From: Syntrophales bacterium
Lineage (GTDB): Bacteria; Desulfobacterota; Syntrophia; Syntrophales; UBA5619
Length of the DNA stretch: 64,000 nt
NCBI GenBank assembly: GCA_023229765.1
Contig: JALNYO010000017.1
Coordinates: 15,353 to 79,352, forward strand
Direction of reading: 5' to 3'
Shown here: positions 6,860 through 15,556 of the stretch, piece after piece
Layout of the letters: each line of letters begins with the position of its first letter
How positions within the stretch are numbered: position 1 is the first letter of the stretch
Position numbers and translations under genes: made by a program
Notes under the pieces: model-generated
Told to the model about the DNA's origin: nothing
Databases searched by the model: none
Seen by the model: the letters and a program-made list of their open reading frames with translations, nothing else

Positions 6860-8719
6860 ATGAGTAATTTACTGGTAAATGGCAGGGATCAGCATTTCAT
6901 ACTTTTTGAACAATTCGGAATAGAAAAGTTGTTTCAAACGGAGGCTTTCAAGGACTTTTCCAAAGAAGATGCGCTGATGATTCTTTCGGAAGCGGAAAAG
7001 ATGGCGCTCAACGTGATTTTACCTACTTACGTTGAAGGCGACAGGGAGGGATGCACCTTTAAGGACGGGATTGTTTATGCTCCCAAAAGCTATCATGATG
7101 CCTACAAGAAGTTCAACGAAGGGGGATGGATGATTGCCAACGAATCCCCGGACGTGGGCGGTCAGGGGATGCCAATAGCCTTGTATGAGGCCTGCCAGGA
7201 GACAATGAGTGCGGCGAATGTCTCTTTCTCGATGCTTCCCGGGCTCACCCACGGCGCTGGTAAATTGATTGAGGAATATGGTTCGGAAGAGCAGAAGAAA
7301 AAATACATGGAAAAGATGTACGGGGGCGTCTGGGGGGGGACGATGTGTCTCACGGAACCCGGTGCAGGCAGCGATGTCGGGGCTCTGAAAACAACCGCAA
7401 AAAGGCTCCCGGACGGCACCTTCAGCATAACAGGGACCAAATGCTTTATATCGTTCGGTGATCAGGATGTGACCGAAAACATCATCCATCCAGTGCTGGC
7501 AAGAATAGAAGGCGATCCCGCGGGAACAGCCGGCATCTCTATTTTCATAGTTCCCAAATACAAGGTGAACGATGACGGAAGCGTTGGCGCGCTGAACGAT
7601 GTCCACACCGGCAACATCGAACACAAAATGGGCATTCACGGTTCATCTACCTGCACCCTTAACTTCGGCGACGACAACAAATGCATCGGAGAGCTGCTCG
7701 GGAAAGAGTGCGAAGGGATGAAGATAATGTTTTTGATGATGAACGAGGCCCGTCTCAGTGTCGGCCTGCAGGGCTTGTGTCTCTCTTCGGCTGCCTTGGA
7801 GCATGCCATCGCTTATGCAAAGGAGCGGATTCAGAGCGCCCTGGTCTGGGAGAAGAAGGTGCCCGACTCAAAACCGGTTCCGATTATCCAGCATCCGGAT
7901 GTGCGCAGGGATCTGCTCTGGATGAAGGCCCATGTGGAGGGGGTGCGGGCGTTAAATTATTTTACCGCTTACTGCATGGACATGGCCAAGGCCAACCCCG
8001 CCGAAAGGGACAAATGGCAGGGTTTTGTTGAGCTGCTTACGCCGGTCTGCAAGGCCTATTCGTCAGACAAGGGGATGGAAATCTGCTCCAAGGCGATTGA
8101 CGTTTACGGCGGTTATGGATACTGCCAGGAATATCCGGTGGAACAGTACCTCCGGGATTGCAAGATAGCCACTGTTTATGAGGGCACAAACGGCATTCAG
8201 GCGCTTGATCTGGTGGGCCGCAAACTGGCCATGAACAAGGGTATGAATGTCATGAACATGTTCGGCGAGATCGGCGCGACGATCGCTCGGGCTAAAAACA
8301 TCGAAGAGCTCAAAATCGATGCCGCAAAACTCGAGGAGGCTTACAACGCCCTCGTTGATATGACAATGGCGCTCGCCCAGTTCGGCAAATCTTCCAGTTT
8401 TATCATCCCGCTTTTGAATGCTTCTTCATACCTCGACATTTTCGGCGATGTTCTGGTCGGTCATTTCCTCCTTCAGGCCGCAGTGGTTTCCTCGGAAAAA
8501 TTGACGGCAATCTATCAGGAAAATGGCGCCGAGGAATCAAAGGCCAAAAAGCGCGCGTTGATTCGCTCTAATGAGGACGTTGCCTTCTACAATGGCAAGC
8601 TTGCGTCATCGCGCTTCTTTGCAGTTGAGGTGCTCTGTACGGTAAAGGCCCGCTGTGAGGCCGTCAAATCGGAAGAAAAGGTTGCCTTTGAGATGGCGGA
8701 TGAATCGTTTACCTGCTAA
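6860..8719 (+). CDS. acyl-CoA dehydrogenase (long form with C-terminal extension)
   Basis: An FAD flavoenzyme of 619 aa for the first step of beta-oxidation (acyl-CoA to trans-2-enoyl-CoA). It has the FAD/substrate motif MCLTEPGAGSDVGA (about 162-175) and the ITGTKCFIS strand. The catalytic base is Glu441 in VYEGTNGIQALD, preceded by DVYGGYGYCQEYPVEQYLRD. At about 600 aa it belongs to the longer class with an extra helical C-terminal domain, unlike the 380-aa short/medium-chain type. It has a strong AAGGAGG site and heads the operon with the hydratase/dehydrogenase and thiolase. Chain length is unknown; electron transfer proteins are not in the window. Confidence 0.95.
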   Translation: MSNLLVNGRDQHFILFEQFGIEKLFQTEAFKDFSKEDALMILSEAEKMALNVILPTYVEGDREGCTFKDGIVYAPKSYHDAYKKFNEGGWMIANESPDVGGQGMPIALYEACQETMSAANVSFSMLPGLTHGAGKLIEEYGSEEQKKKYMEKMYGGVWGGTMCLTEPGAGSDVGALKTTAKRLPDGTFSITGTKCFISFGDQDVTENIIHPVLARIEGDPAGTAGISIFIVPKYKVNDDGSVGALNDVHTGNIEHKMGIHGSSTCTLNFGDDNKCIGELLGKECEGMKIMFLMMNEARLSVGLQGLCLSSAALEHAIAYAKERIQSALVWEKKVPDSKPVPIIQHPDVRRDLLWMKAHVEGVRALNYFTAYCMDMAKANPAERDKWQGFVELLTPVCKAYSSDKGMEICSKAIDVYGGYGYCQEYPVEQYLRDCKIATVYEGTNGIQALDLVGRKLAMNKGMNVMNMFGEIGATIARAKNIEELKIDAAKLEEAYNALVDMTMALAQFGKSSSFIIPLLNASSYLDIFGDVLVGHFLLQAAVVSSEKLTAIYQENGAEESKAKKRALIRSNEDVAFYNGKLASSRFFAVEVLCTVKARCEAVKSEEKVAFEMADESFTC

Positions 8720-8755
8720 CACAAAGATACAAACGTATAAAAATAGGAGGAATAT

Positions 8756-11176
8756 ATGACATACGAAATCAAAAAGGCTGCTGTGCTCGGCGCCGGGGTT
8801 ATGGGCGCCGGGATAGCGGCGCATCTGACCAATGCGGGCATTGAATGCGCCCTGCTCGACATTGTCCCGTTTGAATTGACCGATGCCGATAAGGCCAAGG
8901 GTCTGACGGAGAAGAGCCCGGCATGGCGGAACCGGTTCGCGCAAAGCGGCCTTGACAATGCGCTCAAGTCAAAACCGGCGTCTTTCTTTACAAAAAAGAA
9001 TGCTTCCCTGATCAAAACCGGCAATTTCGAGGACAATCTGGGCTGGCTGGCCGATGTGGACTGGGTGATCGAGGTTGTGGTCGAAAACCTGAAAATCAAA
9101 CAGGAACTTTTTGCCAGGGTGGAAAAGATTGTCCGCCCCGATTGCATCGTTACGACCAATACCTCGGGCATTCCCATCAGGGATATTTCTGCCGGTTTCG
9201 GCAAAAAACTGAAAGGACAGTTTCTGGGGACACATTTTTTCAACCCGCCCCGCTATATGAAACTTCTGGAGGTCATTCCCGGCGCCGAGACAAAACCGGA
9301 GATCGTTAAATTCATGACGGAATTCTGCGGAACGGTGCTGGGAAAGGGCACGGTAATCAGCAAGGACGTGCCCAATTTTATCGGAAACCGCATCGGCACC
9401 TACGATATTTCCAACGCTGTCCATCTGATGCTCGAAAAGAACCTGAAGATTGACGAGATTGACGCCATTATCAGTAAGGCGCTCGGACGCCCGAATTCGG
9501 GAATTTTCGGCACTTTGGACCTGGTCGGTCTCGATACCGGGCAAAATGTGATGAACAACCTCTACGCCGCCGTTCCTGAGGACGAGATGCGGGAGATGTT
9601 TGTTCAGTCGGAATTCATGACCAAGATGGTCGAACGCAAGTGGCTGGGCAACAAGACCAAACAGGGGTTCTACAAAAAGTCAAAAGACGCCAAAGGGAAA
9701 AGCTTAAAATTTGTCATTGACTACAATACGATGGAATATGTTTCGTCCTCCCGGCCGAGGTTTGCCTCCGTTGCCGCCGCGCTCAAAAAGAGCGACGAAG
9801 GCGCCGCCGGAATGATCAAGACGATGTTCAACGGCTCTGATGTCGCCGCCGAACTTACCCGGGAATACCTCTGCAATAACTTTATCTACGCAGCCAACCG
9901 CATTCCCGAAATTTCGGAGAGCATTATCGGCATCGATAACGCGATGAAATGGGGGTACAACCACCAGCTTGGCCCGTTCGAAACCTGGGACGCGGTAGGG
10001 GTGCGCGAAGCCGTAGAGGTGATGAAAAAGCTCAAAAAGAAGGTCCCCGAAAAGATCACGGAGATGTTAAAGAAAAAGTGCGAAACGTTCTACCTGCAAA
10101 AGGATGACGGTCGTTACTACTATGATTTCGATAAGAAGGATTATGTTAAACTGGAGTCCAATCCGCGGATCATTCTTCTGGGCGACCTGAAGGCGCAAAA
10201 CAAGGTGATAGCAGAAAACGCCAGCGCATCCCTGATGGACATGGGCGACGGTGTTGCCTGCCTGGAGTTCCACACGAAGATGAATGCCATCGACGACGGG
10301 ATGATCGAGATGCTCCAGAAAAGTTGCGACATCGTCGAGAAGGATTTCACCGGAATGGTCTTGGGCAACCATGGAACGAACTTTTCCGCGGGGGCGAACG
10401 TCTTCAAGGTGCTGATGGCAGCCCAAAAGGGCGACTGGGATATCCTTGATGAGCAAATTGACGGATTGCAGTCTGCCAACATGCGGATGAAATACCTCTC
10501 CAAGCCGGTGGTATCCGCCCCGGCGGGTCTGGCCCTTGGCGGGGGCTGCGAGATGGCCATGCACGCGGCCAAATGTCTTCCTTGTGGTGAAACATATATT
10601 GGTCTGGTGGAGGTGGGGGTCGGCGTAATTCCTGCCGGAGGCGGCTGCAAGGAGCTGATGGTGCGCGTGACGGAAGGCCTCCCCGACGGGGTTGTCGAAG
10701 CCGGCCAGAATATGCAGCAGATATACGCGAAGGCGCTGGAAAATATTGCGATGGCCAAGGTTGCGACCAGCGCCGCGGAAGGAATGGAACTCGGCTACAT
10801 CCGTAAAACAGAGAATATTGCGCTTTCCCGCGATCATCAACTCTGGGATGCGAAGCAGGTGGTTCTGGGGCTGGCGAAATTCTACAAAAAGCCGCGTCCG
10901 GTTTTGATCCCGGTTATGGGCGAGAACCTGCGCGGCTTGGCCGAGGCGATGTTCTACAACATGCGGGTCGGCAATTACATCTCCGAATATGACGTCCATG
11001 TCGCCCGCAAGGTAGCCTACATCCTCTCCGGCGGCGATTGCCCGGAGGGAACGCTGGTGACCGAGGAGGAGATTCTGGCTTTGGAGAGGGAATCCTTCCT
11101 CAGCCTGTGCGGCGAAAAGAAGACGCAGGACAGGATAATGCACATGCTCAATACCGGCAAGCCGTTGCGCAATTAA
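8756..11176 (+). CDS. 3-hydroxyacyl-CoA dehydrogenase / enoyl-CoA hydratase fusion (FadN-like)
   Basis: An 806-aa bifunctional enzyme for the two middle steps of beta-oxidation. The N-terminal half is the NAD-binding hydroxyacyl-CoA dehydrogenase (LGAGVMGAGIAAHLTNAG at the start; GTHFFNPPRYMKLLEVI with the catalytic His region; KDVPNFIGNRIG). A second dehydrogenase C-terminal helical domain lies around residues 360-450. The crotonase domain is C-terminal (about 470-690), with the oxyanion segments NFSAGANVF and ALGGGCEMAMHA. Dehydrogenase first, hydratase second is the order of FadN of Firmicutes and of many deltaproteobacteria, opposite to E. coli FadB. It has a GGAGG site 6 bp before the ATG and lies 36 bp after the acyl-CoA dehydrogenase. 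Confidence 0.94.
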   Translation: MTYEIKKAAVLGAGVMGAGIAAHLTNAGIECALLDIVPFELTDADKAKGLTEKSPAWRNRFAQSGLDNALKSKPASFFTKKNASLIKTGNFEDNLGWLADVDWVIEVVVENLKIKQELFARVEKIVRPDCIVTTNTSGIPIRDISAGFGKKLKGQFLGTHFFNPPRYMKLLEVIPGAETKPEIVKFMTEFCGTVLGKGTVISKDVPNFIGNRIGTYDISNAVHLMLEKNLKIDEIDAIISKALGRPNSGIFGTLDLVGLDTGQNVMNNLYAAVPEDEMREMFVQSEFMTKMVERKWLGNKTKQGFYKKSKDAKGKSLKFVIDYNTMEYVSSSRPRFASVAAALKKSDEGAAGMIKTMFNGSDVAAELTREYLCNNFIYAANRIPEISESIIGIDNAMKWGYNHQLGPFETWDAVGVREAVEVMKKLKKKVPEKITEMLKKKCETFYLQKDDGRYYYDFDKKDYVKLESNPRIILLGDLKAQNKVIAENASASLMDMGDGVACLEFHTKMNAIDDGMIEMLQKSCDIVEKDFTGMVLGNHGTNFSAGANVFKVLMAAQKGDWDILDEQIDGLQSANMRMKYLSKPVVSAPAGLALGGGCEMAMHAAKCLPCGETYIGLVEVGVGVIPAGGGCKELMVRVTEGLPDGVVEAGQNMQQIYAKALENIAMAKVATSAAEGMELGYIRKTENIALSRDHQLWDAKQVVLGLAKFYKKPRPVLIPVMGENLRGLAEAMFYNMRVGNYISEYDVHVARKVAYILSGGDCPEGTLVTEEEILALERESFLSLCGEKKTQDRIMHMLNTGKPLRN

Positions 11177-11273
11177 AATGGCTGAAGGGGCGCGCTTCGT
11201 CGCGTCCTCAGGCTGGTTCAAGCTTGCAGATTGAGCCAAAACAAGGGGCATTTTTATACAAAGGAGGAATACG

Positions 11274-12470
11274 ATGAGCGATGCGGTCATTGTTGAAGCA
11301 GTAAGAAGCGCCGGTGGGCGTTACAAGAAGGGCGGTCTGTCGCTGACAAGATCGGATGATTATGGAATACAGGTTTTAAAGGGACTTTTAGTGCGTGTTC
11401 CTCAATTAAAACCGGAAGATGTAGATGATGTAATTGTTGGGTGTTCCTTTCCCGAGGCGGAGCAGGGGATGAATTTCGGCCGTATTCTCTCAATCGGCGC
11501 GGGTCTGCCCATTACGACATCGGGGATGACGGTCAACCGTTTCTGTTCCTCCGGCATTCAGTCCATCGCGGATGCAACCGCCAAGATCAGGGCGGGCTGG
11601 TCGGAGGTGATTATTGCCGGCGGCTGTGAGACGATGTCCCATATTCCGATGGGCGGTTCAGTGCTCCGTCCCGATCCCGAGTGGGATTTCGACGGGGGAA
11701 TGCCGAATGTTTACGTTTCGATGGGAATTACCGCGGAAAATGTCGCCGCCGACTACAATATATCCCGCGAAGAGATGGACAAGTTTGGCGTGGAGAGCAA
11801 CCGTCGCGCCTACGAGGCGATCAAGGCGGGCAAATTCAAGGAGGAGATTATCCCGATTGTTGCCAACCGCTACAAGATTTCCAAGAGCGGCAGACGTGTC
11901 AAGGAGAAGTTTGTATTCGATACGGATGACGGGGTTCGCTGGCCCTCGAAACTTGAGGATATGGCAAAGCTGAAATCGCCCTTTAAGCAGGGCGGCAGCG
12001 TAACCGCGGCCAATTCTTCCCAGATGACGGATGGGGCGGCCTTTGCGCTTCTGATGACGCCGGAAAAGGCCAAGGCAATCGGTGTGAAGCCGCTGGCCCG
12101 GCTGGCATATTACGCGGTAGCCGGGTGCCGTCCGGAGGAGATGGGCGTCGGTCCCGCATACGCTATTCCCAAGGTTCTGAAGATGGCGGGGTTGACCACG
12201 AAAGATATTGATGTCTTCGAGATCAATGAGGCATTTGCGTCTCAGTGTCTCTATTCGGCCCGCGTAGTCGGGATTGAGGATCGCTATAAGGCGGGCGATG
12301 TCAATCCGAACGGCGGCGCGATCGCCCTTGGCCATCCGCTGGGGTGCACCGGCGCGAAGCTTACCGCCCAACTGCTGCACGAATTGAAGCGGCGCAAGGC
12401 AAAACGGGGCATCGTTTCCATGTGCATCGGCGGCGGCATGGGAGCGGCGGGCATCTATGAGATGTTGTAG
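11274..12470 (+). CDS. acetyl-CoA C-acyltransferase (thiolase)
   Basis: A 398-aa thiolase, the normal length, for the last step of beta-oxidation (3-ketoacyl-CoA plus CoA to acetyl-CoA and shortened acyl-CoA). The acyl-accepting Cys91 is in VNRFCSSGIQS. The active-site His is in GGAIALGHPLGCTGA, the second catalytic Cys in SMCIGGGMGAAG, and the NEAF motif is present. Together with the two genes before it, it completes a FadE-FadN-FadA set. It has a GGAGG ribosome site and closes the operon, being followed by a terminator-like hairpin at 12719-12758. A biosynthetic or acetoacetyl-CoA thiolase role cannot be fully excluded, but context favours degradation. Confidence 0.95.
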   Translation: MSDAVIVEAVRSAGGRYKKGGLSLTRSDDYGIQVLKGLLVRVPQLKPEDVDDVIVGCSFPEAEQGMNFGRILSIGAGLPITTSGMTVNRFCSSGIQSIADATAKIRAGWSEVIIAGGCETMSHIPMGGSVLRPDPEWDFDGGMPNVYVSMGITAENVAADYNISREEMDKFGVESNRRAYEAIKAGKFKEEIIPIVANRYKISKSGRRVKEKFVFDTDDGVRWPSKLEDMAKLKSPFKQGGSVTAANSSQMTDGAAFALLMTPEKAKAIGVKPLARLAYYAVAGCRPEEMGVGPAYAIPKVLKMAGLTTKDIDVFEINEAFASQCLYSARVVGIEDRYKAGDVNPNGGAIALGHPLGCTGAKLTAQLLHELKRRKAKRGIVSMCIGGGMGAAGIYEML

Positions 12471-12517
12471 GTGTCTGCTGGTCTTTGAGGTTTAAACAGC
12501 ACGCATTATCAAAGAAT

Positions 12518-12700
12518 GGGTCTGCGACAAAAATGTGGGTATCATATACTTGCAGAAACTTATTCCCCCTTTGGAAAAGGGGGGCAGGGGGGATTCATAA
12601 TAAAAGCAAGGTGATATTTATTCTCCATCAAATCTCCCCCAACCCCTCTTTGCTAAAGAGGGGTGAAAAACTGCTCTACCCATAAATTTGTCGCACACCC
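12518..12700. mobile_element. MITE-like element family B, copy 1 (183 bp)
   Basis: It starts GGGTCTGCGACAAAAATGTG and ends with a near-perfect inverse (CATAAATTTGTCGCACACCC). Two internal G/C-tract hairpins are present. The element is flanked by the perfect 9-bp direct repeat TCAAAGAAT (12509-12517 and 12701-12709), a target-site duplication. A same-length copy in opposite orientation is at 47814-47996. There is no coding capacity. Confidence 0.8.
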
Positions 12701-12718
12701 TCAAAGAATGGTGCATGA

Positions 12719-12758
12719 GAGGAGGCCGCCTTCGAGGGAACGCGGACTCCTCTTTATT
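12719..12758 (+). terminator. hairpin terminator after the beta-oxidation operon
   Basis: The stem GAGGAGGCCGC pairs with GCGGACTCCTC (one mismatch) and is followed by TTTATTTA. The MITE at 12518-12700 has inserted between the thiolase gene and this hairpin. The rest of 12471-12914 holds no gene. Confidence 0.6.
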
Positions 12759-12914
12759 TACGGAACTCAAATGATTATTGATTTCTTGGCTCGATATATT
12801 GTTCGGTCTTGCTGAAAGGGCAGGGGCAAGCGCTTGTCGTGCAGAAGTGATTGCAAAATTTTCCAATTTTTGCTTGAAAAGCGAGTCTCTTTGGGATATA
12901 CGACGGCTTCCTTT

Positions 12915-12989
12915 GGGCGGTTAACTCAGCGGGAGAGTGCTACCTTCACACGGTAGAAGTCACTGGTTCAATCCCAGTACCGCCTACCA
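12915..12989 (+). tRNA. tRNA-Val (anticodon CAC)
   Basis: A complete cloverleaf. The acceptor is GGGCGGT with ACCGCCT (a G-U closing pair). The D arm is ACTC/GAGT, the anticodon arm CTACC-TTCACAC-GGTAG gives anticodon CAC, the T arm is ACTGG-TTCAATC-CCAGT, and the 3' ACCA is encoded. Its 3' part is the integration site of the satellite element that follows and is copied at 23868 and, partly, at 47588. Confidence 0.95.
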
Positions 12990-12991
12990 AT
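12967..12991 (+). other. attL: 25-bp core inside the tRNA-Val 3' end
   Basis: The sequence beginning TTCAATCCCAGTACCGCCTA is identical at 23868-23892. It contains the T-loop and 3' acceptor of the tRNA, so integration left the tRNA intact. Confidence 0.85.
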
Positions 12992-13032
12992 TGAATGTTT
13001 TTTAAAGTTTATTACAGTTTAAGAAGAGAAAG

Positions 13033-13059
13033 AACCCGTTAGAAATAGCGGGTTTTTTC
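13033..13059 (+). terminator. terminator at the left end of the satellite
   Basis: AACCCG and CGGGTT stem around TTAGAAATAG, followed by TTTTTTCTT. It would stop tRNA-Val transcription before the integrase gene. The 118 bp from here to the integrase contain no other clear signal. Confidence 0.7.
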
Positions 13060-13177
13060 TTGTTTATAGTCCAGCGACGTGTTATAGGGTTTTTTAACAT
13101 CCAAGGGTTTTTAGGGATATCCTGAGCATTAGAATGTCCCTACAACGGAACCGATGTCCCTATAAGGAGGCAAACTA

Positions 13178-14374
13178 ATGCCACGTTTAACAATGCCACT
13201 GACAGATGCGAAAGTTAAAAATGCGAAGGCGCGGGTAAAAGAATTTAAGATTTTTGATGGCGGTGGTCTGTACTTGGCCGTTAGTCCTTCCGGTGGGAAG
13301 CTCTGGAGATTGAAATATCGGTTTGAAAATAAGGAGGCAAGGTTGTCGCTGGGGATATACCCGGCTGTTTCCCTTGCCGATGCCCGCCAGCGCCGCGAAG
13401 ATGCTAAACGATTATTGGCCAATGGTGTTGACCCCGGCGCAGTCAAGAAGGCGCAGAAGCAGGCACAGACGGAAGAAACAGAAACCTTTGAGGTAGTAGC
13501 AAGAGAATGGCATATAAAACAATCGAATGTCTGGGTTGCAGCCTATTCCGTGAAAATGATTCAAGGGTTGGCAAGAGATATTTTTCCATGGTTAGGGCCG
13601 AGGCCGATAAAAGAAATAAAGCCACAGGAATTATTGATTGTATTGCGGCGTATAGAATCACGCGGCGTCCTGGATACCGCACACAGGATGAGGGTTGTTT
13701 GTGGACAGATTTTTAGATACGCAGTTGCAACGGGCAGGGCGGAACACGATATTTCCGGCGATCTAAAGGGAGCGTTGACACCGTTCAAGGAATCCCACCA
13801 TGCAGCTATAACCGACCCCTTGAAGGTGGGTGGCTTGCTACGCGCGATTGACGGATACCAAGGCGGCTTTGTTGTTCAATGCGCCTTGAAGCTCGCTCCG
13901 TTGCTGTTCGTGCGTCCGGGGGAGCTACGAAAGGCAGAATGGTCGGAGATTGACCTTGACGAAGCTACATGGAATATTCCCGCTATTAAGATGAAGATGA
14001 GGGAGGCGCACTTGGTACCACTATCAACACAGGCAGTTGCTATCCTGAAAGAGCTTCACCCATTAACAGGCACAGGGAAATACATCTTTCCGTCGGCAAG
14101 GTCTGCTACCCGTCCTATGTCTGACAATGCGATCTTGGCGGCATTGCGCCGCATGGGTTTTGATAAGGATGAAATGTCCGGACATGGATTCCGGGCAATG
14201 GCGCGCACCATCCTTGACGAGGTGCTACAGGTGAGACCTGACTTTATAGAACACCAGCTTGCCCACAGTGTCCGCGACCCTAACGGAAGAGCCTATAACC
14301 GAACGCACCACCTACCAGAGCGGACAAAGATGATGCAGCAATGGAGCGACTACCTGGACAGCTTGAAAGGATAA
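13178..14374 (+). CDS. int: tyrosine-recombinase integrase (DUF4102 N-terminus)
   Basis: A 398-aa site-specific recombinase of the P4/CP4-57 type. The N-terminal DUF4102 arm-binding domain is recognisable (LTDAKVKNAKARVKEFKIFD, GGLYLAVSPSGGKLW, LGIYPAVSLADAR). A SAM-like core-binding domain follows. The catalytic domain has its first Arg in LLFVRPGELRKAEW, HGFR in SGHGFRAMART, and a probable Tyr nucleophile in NGRAYNRTHH. It lies 190 bp from attL, as expected for an integrase acting on the tRNA-Val site. It has an AAGGAGG site before the ATG. Integrases of this type are typical of satellites and islands that use tRNA genes. Confidence 0.95.
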   Translation: MPRLTMPLTDAKVKNAKARVKEFKIFDGGGLYLAVSPSGGKLWRLKYRFENKEARLSLGIYPAVSLADARQRREDAKRLLANGVDPGAVKKAQKQAQTEETETFEVVAREWHIKQSNVWVAAYSVKMIQGLARDIFPWLGPRPIKEIKPQELLIVLRRIESRGVLDTAHRMRVVCGQIFRYAVATGRAEHDISGDLKGALTPFKESHHAAITDPLKVGGLLRAIDGYQGGFVVQCALKLAPLLFVRPGELRKAEWSEIDLDEATWNIPAIKMKMREAHLVPLSTQAVAILKELHPLTGTGKYIFPSARSATRPMSDNAILAALRRMGFDKDEMSGHGFRAMARTILDEVLQVRPDFIEHQLAHSVRDPNGRAYNRTHHLPERTKMMQQWSDYLDSLKG

Positions 14375-14593
14375 AAAAGCGGCGAACGGGGGGGAAGTTT
14401 TTAAACCCCCGTAAGTTATTTATATATTTCATCATTCTGCTATTTTTACCCTAAATACAGCAAATTCGGTAGATTTTCATAAAGCAAGACCTCCCTAAAT
14501 TTCACAGTATTTTTTCCCCCCTTTTTCGCCTTTTTTACCCTCTTTTCTACACTTTTGACACCATGTAACCCCTTGATTTTTAAAGCGCCAAGA

Positions 14594-14622
14594 TTTAATA
14601 TAATGTTAAGCATTATATTAAA
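14594..14622. promoter_or_regulatory. perfect palindrome upstream of alpA
   Basis: TTTAATATAATG and CATTATATTAAA, 12-bp arms around TTAAG, lie in the 370-bp gap between int and alpA. It is A/T-rich and not followed by a T-run, so an operator is more likely than a terminator. The rest of 14375-14745 is T-rich on the plus strand with no convincing gene. Confidence 0.5.
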
Positions 14623-14745
14623 TGATATCAATTAGTTACCTCATTTTTTTGCTTGATTTTCCTGAAAATAAGTTTACTATCGAAACTAACGAAGCAATTT
14701 ACACCGATTCGGACTTAGTTGGACTTAATTATCATGGAGGCAAAA

Positions 14746-14964
14746 ATGGCAGAACGAACCGAAAGATTTTTAAGATTACCGGATGTCCTGGAACGATTTC
14801 CAGTCTCCCGCAGCACATGGTGGAACGGCGTAAAAACTGGAAAATACCCAAAGCCAGTGAAACTTTCGCCAAGAACTTCAGCATGGACGGAAACCGTTAT
14901 AAATGATCTATGTATCAGGCTTTCTGGTTATTCAGTGAAGGCTGAAGCGAGGGCCGACCGATGA
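14746..14964 (+). CDS. alpA: AlpA-family DNA-binding regulator
   Basis: A small MerR-like winged-helix protein of about 72 aa. It shows the AlpA pattern: FLRLPDVLERFPVSRSTWW, then KTGKYPKPVKLSPRTSAW, then an ETVINDL helix. AlpA proteins in P4-like satellites and PICIs activate excision and early genes. The start is taken at 14746 because GGAGG at 14735-14739 is correctly spaced; upstream ATGs at 14719 and 14734 are poorer. Its stop overlaps the next start (ATGA), so it heads a coupled run of three small genes. Confidence 0.88.
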   Translation: MAERTERFLRLPDVLERFPVSRSTWWNGVKTGKYPKPVKLSPRTSAWTETVINDLCIRLSGYSVKAEARADR

Positions 14965-15026
14965 CCATTACTATTCAGAAAGCCTGTTATCGGGCGGAAA
15001 GTGCGGTGTTCAGGGGGGTGCGATGA
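14961..15026 (+). CDS. 21-aa micro-ORF in the alpA operon
   Basis: It starts on the ATGA that ends alpA and ends on the ATGA that starts the 117-aa gene. The peptide begins MTITIQKACYRAESAVF and has no known domain. Double start/stop coupling suggests it is at least translated; it may serve only to relay ribosomes to the next gene. Confidence 0.4.
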   Translation: MTITIQKACYRAESAVFRGVR

Positions 15027-15376
15027 ACCCCTCTACTTTAACCTTTGCCGAGATGGCCGAGACTATCACCCCGGAAACCCTGCCGGACTTCCTTCATCGT
15101 CTTTCGAGCCGACCTGAACCCCACGACCTCAATTTTACCGCACTCATTCTTGAGCTGGCCGGGGAAACCCTGAACCGGACGCCATTCTCAATTTTCCGGC
15201 AGTACGCTGATTTGACCGGGGAACGTAACCCGGAACTTGCCGAACGCCTCTGGAAGATCAGCTTTCCCGGTGTTCTAATCAACCTTAAACCCAAAGAGCC
15301 CAAAACAGGGATAGTTATTGATTTTCCCATTGATAGACTGAAAAAGTCAATGATATCCACCAACTATACGCGATAG
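15023..15376 (+). CDS. unknown satellite protein (117 aa)
   Basis: I do not recognise the family. The product is soluble, acidic in the N-terminal half (LTFAEMAETITPETLPDFLH) and ends in a basic stretch. It starts by ATGA coupling to the 21-aa ORF. A 13-bp-arm palindrome lies just downstream. Position between alpA and a putative replication gene suggests an early or regulatory role, which is inference only. Confidence 0.6.
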   Translation: MNPSTLTFAEMAETITPETLPDFLHRLSSRPEPHDLNFTALILELAGETLNRTPFSIFRQYADLTGERNPELAERLWKISFPGVLINLKPKEPKTGIVIDFPIDRLKKSMISTNYTR

Positions 15377-15378
15377 GC

Positions 15379-15394
15379 ATTATATATGTATAAT
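15379..15394. promoter_or_regulatory. palindrome ATTATA-TATG-TATAAT
   Basis: Perfect 6-bp arms immediately after the 117-aa gene. The half-site resembles the arms of the 14594-14622 palindrome, so both could bind the same regulator; TATAAT could also be a -10 element. Confidence 0.35.
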
Positions 15395-15419
15395 ATCAAG
15401 ATGTTGCAGAGTTTTGGAC

Positions 15420-15467
15420 TGACAAAACAAACCATATATATATTGTATGTATTAGTTTGTTTTGTCA
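15420..15467. repeat. long inverted repeat TGACAAAACAAAC / GTTTGTTTTGTCA
   Basis: Perfect 13-bp arms separated by 22 bp of A/T-rich sequence, located 90 bp upstream of the putative replication gene. There is no T-run, so it looks more like an operator or replication-origin iteron pair than a terminator. Confidence 0.5.
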
Positions 15468-15556
15468 CGGCATGCCATTGTAACCTATTGAAATCATTTA
15501 CCATTACGTCAACCAACAGCAACTTGGTGGATATCATTGAGGTTTTTTAATGACCG

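Noticed and set aside
10067..11290. 407-codon minus-strand frame
   Set aside because: Fully antisense to the clear hydroxyacyl-CoA dehydrogenase/hydratase gene and without domain resemblance.
14446..14631. 61-codon minus-strand frame between int and alpA
   Set aside because: Low-complexity lysine-rich translation of a T-rich gap that includes a palindrome; no ribosome site.
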